DNA from: Begonia masoniana
Lineage: Eukaryota > Streptophyta > Magnoliopsida > Cucurbitales > Begoniaceae
Reading direction: 5' to 3'
DNA length: 64,000 nt
Assembly: GCA_022432975.1 (NCBI GenBank)
Contig: CM039515.1
Span: 16,339,488-16,403,487 of the forward strand
The position numbers and the translations under genes are program-made. Positions 53,785 to 64,000 of this stretch are shown here, one piece after another. Under the pieces are notes generated by a model. That model had not been told where the DNA came from and did no database searches. It saw only the letters and a program-made list of their open reading frames with translations. How positions within the stretch are numbered: position 1 is the first letter of the stretch; each line of letters starts with the position of its first letter.

Positions 53785-55765
53785 ATGATGTCCAGAGCTT
53801 TAGACCGAATGTCCTCTGTTTAAATCCTTTAAAGTATTTGGTGATGGGGATGCCAACTGTTAGATTTGAGAAGTACGGATTTTGAGTCGTGGAGTGTATT
53901 AGCTGTTCACTTCTTTTTGTACATAATTCGAACGATAATATTACTTTAGAGGACGTGCTCTTTATAATTATACTGCATACACTCTATGTAATGTGTTCTA
54001 TGAATTCTAATGATATCACTTTGTACTTCTGAATTGTAATGTTTTCTTTTAAAAGTTCTTTTAATTTTCAGTATGCAATCAGGACCTCTTCTTTGTTCAA
54101 AGTCTGTGTTGAGGTCCATGATTCCTTCATACTGCCCTGGGCATCTTTAAAAGGGTGAGAAGTGTTTTGCACGAGATTTGAGAAAGGCAGGTCTTAATGT
54201 CTCCTCAACAAATAAAATACATCCCGACTTTCATGTCTTGGTTTCTGAATACATTTGTCATATTCAAATTAAAAGAAAAGCTGCACGGAAGGCAATTTCA
54301 ATCGTGGCTGAGTTTGAGGGGAATGAGTTAGGCTTTCAGGCTATCTTCAAAATGATGAAATTGTTTTGCTCGAGATGTAAGAAAATGTCTTATTGTCTCC
54401 TCAACAAGTGAAATTTTTCCAAATTTCCATGTCTCGTGTCTGAGTGCACAATGCCAAGTTCAAATAAAAAGATAATCCATGTGGAAGGCAATTGCAATCA
54501 AAGTTGAGTTCAAGGAAGGGAATATGAAGCCCCTGCTTGCTACAGTTCTCTGTGTATCCATGAGCAGTCAAGTGGGGATACAGATATGAAATTTTTTGCC
54601 GGTGTTAATGTTGGATTGTTCGCCTCTGAAAACACGCTTTGTGCCAGTTCATGGTTGCTCGTTCATTCATTTGCTTGACCATTACAGAGAAGTCAAGAAC
54701 AGCCTCTCGCTTGAGGTTATGCCAACTATTGTATTTCATTCATTTCATTTTCTTGGCCATTACAGAAAGAAATCTAGAACACAACTCATCCCTGAAGTTA
54801 TGTCAAACTATTACATGTATTGCTGTTTGAATTCAACATATTATAACATACTTCTCCTGATATTGGTTAAAAACATGAAAAATTATGCCTGGTACTTTTC
54901 AGGGTGATCTTTTTGAGTTGACATCTCGCTTCTTTTCTCGACCTATATTATTTGTTATTCTAAAAATTATTCAAATGCATCAAATCCAGGACTTATAATT
55001 TCTTATTTTGTTAATTGTGCAACTTTTTGTTTGATCATATTGTAAGAAAATTTAGTCTAATGTTGGTATTGTTTCTCTTTCTTGTTTTTGATTGAAATAA
55101 TTGCTTGCATCTGGATTCTAAAATAATTATCTAGTTTCTTTGATTTTTTACTGCATTTTTCTCTAATTTAGGCTTTTCATTTTGCATAGCCTTTGTAACG
55201 AATTTGTTTGCTTTTTTGTTGTAGGAAATCTGGTGTATACAACAAATTCATTTCGATAAATGGATGATATCTAAGTGTGTTACCTAGAAGTGGTAAGACT
55301 AAAATATAAAAAAATGGCGCATTGAATACTCTTGAAATTGATTGTTCGTATTTAATTTTTGATAAAATCTTAAGACGACCAATGCCGTGAGAAAAGGCCC
55401 ACCTTATTCTTTTCAGTATTGCTCTAATTTTAATATATTGATTCGTTGAAATAGTTGATATGTGGAGGGTCCCTCATTAATTAGAACACTTAGAATTTCA
55501 TTAAGTCGTCCAATCTAGGAATTGAAATGTCAACTGTTTGCATTAACAAACCGAAAGTTTTAGTTCATTCATTTAATTTGTACGCTTTCTTTCTTCTCAC
55601 CTACTTTTTTGTTTTGACATGGAGTATTCTTAGGTGTAATCGCAAAATCGAGTGTCTCTCAGCCTCCGTCGACGACCCCTCGCGGCGAGAGTTTTCCTCG
55701 CTCTCGGTGGCGTTCTCTCGGCCTTAGAACTCTCGTAGAAGAAGAATAACTCTTTTCCAGACAGT
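53785..55765. other. Unrecognised nuclear sequence with small tandem duplications
   Basis: No gene can be supported. Two diverged ~195-bp copies begin near 54167 and 54363 (GCACGAGATTTGAGAAA / GCTCGAGATGTAAGAAA, each followed by GTCTCCTCAACAA). Two ~95-bp copies begin near 54661 and 54738 (TTCATTCATTT, then GACCATTACAGA / GGCCATTACAGA, then GAGGTTATG / GAAGTTATG). The frame 54596-54907 contains HYREVKNS and HYRKKSRT, weakly reminiscent of a CG-1-type segment, but too short to name. Read across the insertions, the original sequence joins 31147 to 53785. Confidence 0.45.
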
Positions 55766-55892
55766 TAGAATTTTACCAACTTCTTGTGACAATCAATAGT
55801 CGCATAATGCTTGGAAAGTCAATCCATTCCAAAGATGACATCAAAATCAAACATTGCAAAAATAATCAATTCCACTTTCAATTTTGTGATGT
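55766..55892 (-). pseudogene. Gypsy protease fragment
   Basis: Minus strand encodes FDFDVIFGMD, a stop in place of Trp, then LSKHYATIDCHKKLVKF. This is the conserved C-terminal end of Ty3/gypsy retropepsin (DVILGMDWL type). TGG has become TGA. It is joined directly to an RNase H scrap on the other strand. Confidence 0.75.
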
Positions 55893-55940
55893 ATAGTGAT
55901 GCTTCAAAGTATGGACTGAGATGTGTTCTCAAAACAAACT
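55887..55940 (+). pseudogene. Gypsy RNase H fragment
   Basis: Plus strand VMYSDASKYGLRCVLK corresponds to the YSDASKKGLGCVL segment that opens the Ty3/gypsy RNase H domain. Only about 17 codons remain. It abuts the protease fragment in opposite orientation. Confidence 0.65.
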
Positions 55941-57478
55941 TATCAAATAAATATTATTACAATTAATGTAATAAATTATTTTCATTCACATTTCTTTGTT
56001 CTCTCTCTATACATACGTGCATATTAATTTTTCATCAAAGGAAAAGTACAGTTATACTCCTTTGGGTACCTCATGTCTCATTGATACAGTTTCTTTTGGT
56101 AAATAAATTGTACATTGAATTCTCACATACCTTACTTAATATTCTCGTCTCGTCTAGTCTATATTTGTTTCTAAATTCATCTTTGAAAATATTTCTTGTG
56201 ACCAAGGTTATCTTCTTCGGCCAAAATACTCCGATTACAACTTAAGATCATCATCAGTGACTGACTGCGACGTCTTTCATTCATATATTTTATGTGATGC
56301 ATTTTGTATGAAATAAATATTAATGTATAAATTGCTAATAAAATTGTCAAGGGGGTAGATCTAATGGTTAGTAGACTGGATTGAGACTTCTGTTTTAATT
56401 CTGTGACTATACATTCATCTACCCATAAAATAAAAGTTTTAATTTCAAAAATACACATACTTGTATAGGTCTAAGTTGTCGTGTTAAACTTGACATTCTT
56501 AAGTTAATACGATGACAACTCAATTTTCAGATATTTAATGCCTAAATCATTATTTTTATATGAAAATAAAATACGTAGGGTGTTAATTCATTGCTAAAAA
56601 AAGATATATATTATAAATAATTAAAATAAGAGATCATTTAAACATAAAATCATTCATGTACTTCGATCAACAAAGTTCGAAGGTCGAGTTTTTTATCATT
56701 TCAAAGATCAATTGCATATTTTTATTTACCTAATTTTTCAATAGACAATATTAATATTGTTTACGCTATAATCTTCAATTTCTGTCACAACTTGTACGTT
56801 TCAATTATCATATATGCAACTTATATCTTTTATTAAAAAATTTATATTCTATTAGTGAATGAATAAGACTTCAAATATTAAATTATAATCTCACATCTAG
56901 CATTAGTTGACCTAGAGTTGACTTTTGAGTCTCCAAAATCATGAGAAAATTTTGAGAATGTGTTGGTGGTGGCTACTATCAAACTTAATATATGTCGACC
57001 TAAATCAAAACATTAATACAACGACAAGAAATTAGTTTGCGAACCGATATAAATTTATAGTTGTATTACGTTTCCTAATCGAGTATTCAAAACAAAACTT
57101 TGTAGTTTACTCGGTAATTTTAAGTGTTAGTAATAAATTTGAATAGATTTTTAATTTAATTAAATAATTAAACAACACAAATATTTTATTTAGTATTTAT
57201 CCTAAAAAACAATTGGGAGAGTTAGAAAATAGAAAAACCCCTAAAAAATAGGAGTATGTGTACGAATTGAACACCACAATCTTAAATCTACTCAACCACT
57301 TACCGTTGCCTTTTCCAACTACATACTTAATTACTCTATTTATAGAATTTCAATCTTAAAGGTCTTATCAGAACTGTGGGCTCGACAAATTCGTTAGGCT
57401 TAACTCTATAGAGCTCCAGTAAGCTCGGACAGTGGAGTTTGGATCAAGCTAAGTTGACTCATGTTAGATGATCGCATG
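55941..57478. other. AT-rich intergenic spacer
   Basis: No gene, RNA or bounded element seen. Mostly AT-rich with dispersed short runs. Frames such as 56177-56458 lack any recognisable domain. Confidence 0.55.
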
Positions 57479-57793
57479 TGTAACAATTTAGGGTTTCTAA
57501 ATTGAAAATTTAAATTCGAAATTCCCACATCAACCATCTGTTTCATCAACAACCCTTTGAAAATCCGATTGGGAATCGAATTTTCTGTTAGTTGTAGTCT
57601 CATAGCCTCTGAAAATTCGATTAAGAATCAGATTTACAACTTGGATGGGAGGTAGGTGTCCAGCTCTGAAAATTCGATTGACATCGGATTTTCAGAACTG
57701 AAAATCCAAATGGAATTCGAATTTTGGGGAGGTTGGCTAAGAAACCTCTCTATAAATTGAAAGGCTCAGTGTGAATGGAGAGCACACCGAAGT

Positions 57794-57847
<54 letters not shown>

Positions 57848-57927
57848 CTCTCTCTCTCTCCTCTCTCTCTCTCCTCTCTCTCTCTCCTCTCTCTCTCTCT
57901 CCTCTCTCTCTCTCCTCTCTCTCTCTC

Positions 57928-57972
<45 letters not shown>

Positions 57973-58037
57973 CTCTCTCTCTCTCCTCTCTCTCTCTCCT
58001 CTCTCTCTCTCCTCTCTCTCTCTCCTCTCTCTCTCTC

Positions 58038-58082
<45 letters not shown>

Positions 58083-58108
58083 CTCTCTCTCTCTCCTCTC
58101 TCTCTCTC

Positions 58109-58140
<32 letters not shown>

Positions 58141-58211
58141 CTCTCTCTCTCTCCTCTCTCTCTCTCCTCTCTCTCTCTCTCCTCTCTCTCTCTCTCCTCT
58201 CTCTCTCTCTC

Positions 58212-58258
<47 letters not shown>

Positions 58259-58284
58259 CTCTCTCTCTCTCCTCTCTCTCTCTC

Positions 58285-58337
<53 letters not shown>

Positions 58338-60075
58338 CTCTCTCTCTCTCCTCTCTCTCTCTCTCCTCTCTCTCCTCTTCTCTCTCTTCTCTCTCTCTCA
58401 GAGGATTTTACCTTCGATCCTCCGATCTCCGAGCGCTGCCCAGTCACAACTACAAGCTTCGCCTGAGCGGTCGCGCTCAGACAAGCTCCTCTCGATCGAA
58501 GTGGCTGCCGTTCTTCGAAGACCATCCTCTCGGGTTTCTGGTCTGCACGACGCGAAAAAATACGAAGAAGAAAGAAGGTTTGGTTTTTTTTTTAAAAGAA
58601 TTAAACTGGTTCACTTAGTGTAGTCCAACCCATCCAGCAAACTGAACCGGCCCAGCTGAACCGATCTAGTCCAACTGAACCAGATTCGGTCCAACTGAAC
58701 CAGACCTGACTCAATTTCGACCAGAATCGCCGAGACCAAACCAGATTGCTTTCGAACTATCAAATTCGACCAAAAGCTATCTGAAATGATCTGAATCCAA
58801 CCGAATTGATATAAGAATAAACCGATAAGAAATTTCTGCCTAAATCCTTTTGAAATTGATTTATTAAAGTGATAAATTAATACCGAATATTTTATTTAGG
58901 TAGGAAAAATCTTGAAAGTCGTCCGAATCGATCCAATTCGACCATATCCGACCAAGTGTACACGTAAAAAAAATTTACCCACAATCTTTTGAAAATTGGA
59001 TTTAAAATCTTGAAAAAATCTCAAAAGTCATCTGAATCAATCTAATTCGACCCTATCCGACCAAGTGTACATGTTTAAAATTTTGCCCACAATCTTTTGG
59101 AAATTGGATTTAAGTAAAAATTTAATACCAAATATTTTATTTAGACAATATATTATTTGTAATCTTGGAAAAATCCCGATAACCTAAACTCTCAGAATTA
59201 ATGTAAAGTGAAAATACCACATTTTTAACGTTTTGGCTACGGCCGCCCTACATCACAAAATTTATAATATTTTTTTATGATTTACATGATTCCGATATTT
59301 GAATTGAACACGCATGTTTAGACATTGACATAGTATCATTTTGAAAAGATAAAATTGATAGAACATTTTTTTTGTGTACGAATATGATGGAAAATATATG
59401 ATAGCAAAGTTTGAACGACAATGAGATGACTAAGCTTGAACGAAAATGAGATGGTTACGCCTGAACGACAATGAGATGGTTATGCCTGAATGAAAATGAG
59501 ATGACAAAACCTGAACGACAATGAAATGACTAAGTCTGAACGAATGTTGGAAAATAAGTTTTGAACCAGGATGTAACTGTTAAGTCAGGATTTAGTAAAA
59601 GTAATATTAATTTTGCATATGCATGTGTTTTAGCTTACTGAGTTATTCTCATAGTTTATCCGAGAAAGAAAAAAATTTGATCGAGAACCTTCCAAAGACA
59701 AGCGAGTGTACAGAAGAAGAAAATATTTTTGAGTCGGAGGAAAAAATTTAAATTAGTATGTTTTAGTTTTCGATGATATTTCATATTTTTATTTTAGTTG
59801 AAATATCAAATAAATTATGTTGAATTTATCATTAATAAAGTTTAATTAATTGTATTAATTCTGCATTTATTTCAATTTTGATCAAGCTATTTAATGTTTG
59901 AACGTTATTTTAAAAGCTTTCGCGCAATGATATCATTCAAGGCTTTCAAGTATTTTGAAATTAGGGTTATAACGCTCGAATTTAAACGTAATATGATAAA
60001 TTAATTTGAGAATTTTTTTTAAGATTTTCAAATTGAAAAAAATAAATTTAAAAAAAAAAAATTTGAGGCATTATA
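57479..60075 (+). mobile_element. Solo LTR of gypsy family G3, plus orientation
   Basis: It starts TGTAACAATTTAGGG and is homologous, in the opposite orientation, to 1-1875: AACGACAATGAGATG repeats at 59410-59530, GGCCGCCCTACATCAC near 59240, and AGCTTACTGAGTTATTCTC near 59632. The end is placed at GGCATTATA (60075) because GCATG (57474-57478) and ACATG (60076-60080) make a one-mismatch duplication; an end at 60078 is also possible. Length about 2.6 kb. The donor and acceptor of the intron-like module are degenerate here. No internal region or polypurine tract, so a solo LTR. Confidence 0.68.
57794..58399. repeat. ~600-bp CT/CCT microsatellite array
   Basis: Tracts of (CT)n are interrupted by CC at intervals of 13, 15, 17 or 19 bp, all odd. 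The array replaces the GA/CT-rich leader segment seen unexpanded in the sister LTR (about 1166-1240). Because odd periods contain no stop in any frame, three long Leu/Ser or Arg/Glu frames appear across it (57737-58623); these are artefacts. Confidence 0.9.
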
Positions 60076-60694
60076 ACATGTTATTCGTTTTAAAAATCCA
60101 ATTTGGCTTTGCTCTTCTACCTAGACCGAGTTGGTTGGCTTGCTAGACTCGAGTATCATATGTGTAAGAAAAAATTTGAGAGTTTTGCTACACTTGTTAA
60201 ACAATTTACATGAGAAAACCTCTTGTAATTTTTTTTATCAACGCAGAATAATTATTTTAAATAAAATGTATAATTTAACTTCTCAACTTAAGAGTCAACT
60301 TCTCTAAATATTTTTTTAGTGAAATTAATTTTTTTACTTTAGATCGCTAGCAAAGATAAAACTTGTCTCAAGTCTCTATCTCATCATATGCACATTTCCA
60401 ATCTTTTGAATTCATGCAATCCATTATTTTATTTTCCCATTAATTTCAATAAATAAAATTAGATGCCACTAAATTTGATGACAGCAGATTGTAAGATTAA
60501 TATTTATCTACACATGACAAGCTTAGAAAAAAGAAAAATAATAATAATTGATTGTGTTGAAGAGGGTATAGTGTACTGTGTAATGTATAATCAATTTCAA
60601 AAAAGAAAAATAATAATAATTGACTGTATTGAACAGAGAGTGTAGTGTTCTATAAATTTCAAAGTAGTTGAGTTCAGTGGTTCACTTCTCTCAC
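60076..60694 (+). promoter_or_regulatory. Upstream region of the BAHD gene with a tandem duplication
   Basis: AT-rich promoter region. GAAAAATAATAATAATTGA and TGTATTGAA/TGTGTTGAA occur in two copies (about 60533-60562 and 60605-60634) about 72 bp apart, each followed by a (G)TATAGTGT / TGTAGTGT block. Whether the duplication alters expression is unknown. No other gene. Confidence 0.5.
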
Positions 60695-60702
60695 TATAAA
60701 TA
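60695..60702 (+). promoter_or_regulatory. TATA box of the BAHD gene
   Basis: TATAAATA lies 63 bp before the ATG, which puts a start of transcription near 60728 and a leader of about 35-40 nt. Confidence 0.65.
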
Positions 60703-60764
60703 TGCAAGAAGGTTGAGAGAGAAAATAAATATCCACAAAAAAGAAAAAGAAGAAGGTTGAAAGT

Positions 60765-61392
60765 ATGGGAACTCTGCACCTAGAACCCGCAACTCTTCCC
60801 AAAGATCTAAAAGTAAGCATCCAAGATTCCTGCTTAGTCTGTCCTGCAGAAAAAAGTGAGAGAAAATCAATGTTCTTAGCCAACATAGATCAAGTCCTCA
60901 ATTTTGATGTCCAAACCATCCATTTTTTCCCACCCAACGACGATTTTCCTCCCCAGGTTGTTGCAGAGAGGTTGAAGAAGGCACTTGCAGAGGCGTTGGT
61001 GGTTTATGAGTTCTTTGGAGGGAGGTTGAAGATGAACTCTGAGAAGGGTCGTTTGGAGATAGACTGCAATGCCGCCGGCGTTGGGTTTGTGGTGGCCTCT
61101 AGTGAGTTTAGGTTGGAGGAGATTGGAGATTTGGTTTATCCTAATCCGGCTTTTGAGCAGTTGGTTTGTAAGAGTTTGGAGTTTCTCGAACCGGATGATC
61201 GGCCTTTGTGCATTCTTCAGGTGCGTTTGAACTATCCCTCCCTCTCTCTCTCTCTGAAAACTTTGGTGGTTCCTATCTTTCTCTCTCTAGATATTGATGG
61301 ATTCATGTCTGGTGATCTAGTGTAATCTTCACTTGCCTTCTCGTCTCTCTGTCCAAAGTTTCCATTATGCTTCCATGTCTTCTTCAAGGTAT

Positions 61393-61432
<40 letters not shown>

Positions 61433-64000
61433 AATTCCTGTTAGACATCCATATATGTTCTAACAATTCCTCAAACAACCTCTTTCTCTCCCCCATACAT
61501 TTCCAAGCCACTTTACCCACGTCTTCTATCAATCCCTCTCCTTTGTTTCTCTCTCTAAGTGGGTCGTGACAACACCATAAACATTCCGCTTTCTTTCTCT
61601 ATCTCTCAGTTCTCTTTCTCACTCAACTCGTGATGGTCGAGTCTTACTTTCAGAAGGGCTTTAAGAGATCAGATGAAAAGGCAGAGGGTCAATAAATGCT
61701 TCTCTCTCTTCGTCCTTCCCAACCATACAACTACAACACATTTATATCTCTTTTGACCACAGTTCCTAAAAAAAAAACAGGCCTCACTCATAGTTGTTCC
61801 CTTTTTTCCACACTTACCCCACAACAACGTACAATGTTGCTTGTTTTGATCTCAACATTCATTTGAATTTAATTTCTCTATTCTCTACTCTGCATTGATT
61901 ATTCTGATATGTTAGATGAACACAACTTGTCACTTTACTCAAATAACAAAAGAGTTATTACGTTAGTCTATTGCTTGAAATCAATGAATTAATAAATAAA
62001 ATCATGCTTTTGTTACGGAATAATACGATATTTGTGTGTCATAAATTTGAATTAACCAAACAACTCTAGCGAGCTTCGCATAAATAAAAAAAAATCATTT
62101 AACTTGTTTCCTGCGGCATGTTCACATGATTAATAATAATATTCATATGAGAAGAGAAATCCAATATAGGTCATATTTCCATTATCTGATTTTCTCATCT
62201 GATTGTTTGTTCGCTGTTTTATTGTTTTAATTTTTACTTAATTCATCTTACCAAAATTTTCACCATAAATTAATTTTGTTTTACTTGAACTTAAAAATTT
62301 GATAATTTTATCTCCGTGAAATTCAACACTTACTTATCGTATTACTTGCTTACGATACGTCCATTTGCGTGGTATTTATTTTTGTGCAACAAGTACTTAT
62401 TTCTAAATATAAGTGTCCGTGTGTTTGTCTAAAGTTATATTGTAGTACGTAAGTTTTGCAAATTTTTGAGCTAGACTATGCATGAGCTATATACTTGTAT
62501 CAGACCATGCCAAGCGTCCCAAAGAAAGAAACGTGTATATGAAACTTTTCTACCATATCTCAGAAAATTGTATTCATACATGGTAAGTTGAGTGTCAGCC
62601 TAAATTCAAACTTAGTTTGTAAATTTCTCAAATGGTTCAAAATCACCTTTGACAAAAATTGTGTCCTAGAATTCAATACCCTTTATCGGTCACTTTCATA
62701 GTTTACTCCAAAACATTCGAACAAATTAGGATAATATAGATTTCAATATCCTATACTGATTTCTCAACTTTAATAGACAAAACCCTGAATTCAAACCATA
62801 CCCACAGTCAATGTGAACTAACAATTACATAATCTAAGGCTGATGCTTCGAGTGATACAAAGATTAGAGTGGTGAACTGAAATTAATTTTTTAGATTAAG
62901 CAGTTGAGAGAGATGTGAACCTTGTAGTTGTCTTTAAAATCACAAGTTCTACAGATTGAATGAAGTCATGTTATTAAAGTTCCCATGAATCACAAATTAA
63001 AAACAGAATGCATTGTACTTATTCATCGAATTGCTGATCAAATCAAAATATTTTCATGGTTGAGTATATGACCAAAAAAATGCAGGTAACTTCGTTCAAA
63101 TGTGGTGGATTTTCAATGGGGTTCTCAGTTAATCATCTAACATTTGATGGATTAAGCTTCAAAATGTTCTTATCAAACCTTGGTGCCCTTGCTGCTTCCA
63201 AACCCCTAGCTGTGACTCCTTGCAATGACAGGCAACTGCTGGCAGCTCGGTCTCCTCCACAAGTCAAGTTCCCCCACTTGGAACTCCTCAAGCTCGAAAT
63301 TCCCATTGGAGGGGACGCCTCCGCAGCCCCTTCTGTCTTCGAAGCCACCCCGGAAGATCTTGATTTCAAAATCTTCAAATTAACCTCTAATGACATTGAA
63401 GATCTGAAAGAGAAAGGGAAATCAACCATTGGAGACAGCACAAATGTCCGAGTCAGCGGATTCAACGCAATTGCAGCTCTCGTATGGCGGTGCAAGGCGT
63501 TGTCGTTTGACTGTGAAAACAACGACGAACGATCGTCGACTATGCTTTACGCCGTGGATATCCGATCAAGGTTGAAACCTCCGTTGCCAGAATCCTTCGC
63601 TGGAAACGCAGTATTAACCGCCTACGCGACCGCCAAGTGTAAAGACCTGGAAGAAAATCCGTTCGGAAAAATAGTGGAGATGGTAACGGAGGGATCCAAA
63701 AGGATGACTGACGAGTACGCGAGATCCGCGATTGACTGGGGAGAGCTGCACAAAGGATTTCCAAACGGAGAATTTATAATATCGTCGTGGTGGAGGCTAG
63801 GGTTTGCAGAGGTGGAATATCCATGGGGAAAACCGAGGTACAGTTGTCCATTGGTTTACCAGAGGAAGGATATAATCTTACTCTTACCGGACATAAAAGG
63901 AGAATCTGGAGAAGGTGGAAGCAAAAGTGAGGTTAATGTACTAGTGGCTCTTCCGAAGAAGGAGATGGAAAAGTTTCAAACCCTATTCCTCGAGTTCCTC
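60765..64000 (+). CDS. BAHD acyltransferase, GLAUCE-like, two exons, C-terminus beyond the window
   Basis: Exon 1 is 60765-61220 (152 codons) and exon 2 is 63086-64000 (305 codons so far), joined in phase 0 by donor CAG|GTGCGT and acceptor TGCAG|GTAACT. BAHD enzymes transfer an acyl group from acyl-CoA to an alcohol or amine in the cytosol. The catalytic HxxxD is HLTFD (residues 169-173). The usual DFGWG near the C-terminus is EYPWG here (396-400), a substitution I associate with the GLAUCE (At1g65450) group. Other matching blocks are IDQVLNFDVQTIHFF, GRLEIDCNAAGVGFV, CNDRQLLAARSPP and RMTDEYARSAIDWGELHKGF. In Arabidopsis GLAUCE acts in central-cell fertilisation and endosperm development; the substrate is not known to me. 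The gene appears intact and the sequence stops at ...LFLEFL, probably only a few codons short. A TATA box lies at 60695. Confidence in family is high, in orthology moderate. Confidence 0.88.
61221..63085 (+). other. Intron of the BAHD gene
   Basis: 1865 bp, GT...AG, in the position of the single intron typical of many BAHD genes, just after the residues PLCILQ. It contains a (TC)n microsatellite at about 61395-61429 and is otherwise AT-rich. No coding sequence or transposon ends were found. The frame at 60765-61325 reads about 35 codons into it before a stop. Confidence 0.85.

Noticed and set aside
54596..54907. CG-1 / CAMTA-like domain (HYREVKNS, HYRKKSRT)
   Set aside because: Similarity is limited to a few residues within a tandem duplication; no other domain motif is present.
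57737..58623. Long Leu/Ser-rich and Arg/Glu-rich open frames
   Set aside because: They read a CT/CCT microsatellite, open in several frames on both strands, inside a solo LTR.

Overview
The window is a piece of a flowering-plant (eudicot) nuclear genome. It is almost entirely transposable elements and organelle-derived DNA. Only one convincing host gene is present, at the right edge (60765-64000): a two-exon BAHD acyltransferase closest, from remembered family features, to Arabidopsis GLAUCE. It is cut off by the window end just before its stop codon.

Left third (1-29985). A partial solo LTR (1-1875) is followed by unrecognised sequence. Next comes a block of organelle DNA, now split into 3028-3664, 15032-15060 and 24570-29985. 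The block holds an atp9 copy, a plastid trnK 3' exon plus psbA promoter, a decayed ycf1 and the last exon of nad2. Two large elements broke it up. One is a palindromic Ty3/gypsy retrotransposon (3665-15031, target duplication AGTAG), two tail-to-tail copies of one 3' end integrated as a unit. The other is a 9.5-kb hAT DNA transposon (15061-24561, 8-bp duplication CCTGTAGT). The left arm of the palindrome was later hit by a same-family solo LTR (4359-9791, AGAAA), which was hit in turn by a third LTR (6636-9521, GTAGT).

Middle (31148-53778). A minus-strand Sirevirus (Ty1/copia, 31148-52683, GAAAC) is split by a plus-strand Sirevirus (34401-46341, GATAC). The env-like gene of the second is split by a 1.6-kb TG...CA element (42492-44118, ACCAT). 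A solo copia-type LTR (52693-53778) lies beside them. Every pol and env-like frame carries lesions, so none of these elements is autonomous now.

Right part (53779-64000). Unrecognised low-copy-looking sequence with small tandem duplications, a scrap of gypsy pol, AT-rich spacer, and a second copy of the 1-1875 LTR family in the opposite orientation (57479-60075) with an expanded CT array. The promoter and coding region of the acyltransferase follow.

The most unusual points are: (i) the palindromic gypsy insertion flanked by a single target duplication; (ii) an intron-like module inside several gypsy LTRs, with matched splice signals bracketed by complementary boxes; (iii) one gene family, carrying an FYxNL motif and resembling the 'putative plant transposon protein' domain, present twice in the hAT element and once in each Sirevirus; (iv) a plastid psbA promoter and leader fused directly to mitochondrial atp9; (v) a 17-bp LTR repeat motif shared exactly between a gypsy and a copia family. 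Species was not determined. No database search was possible.
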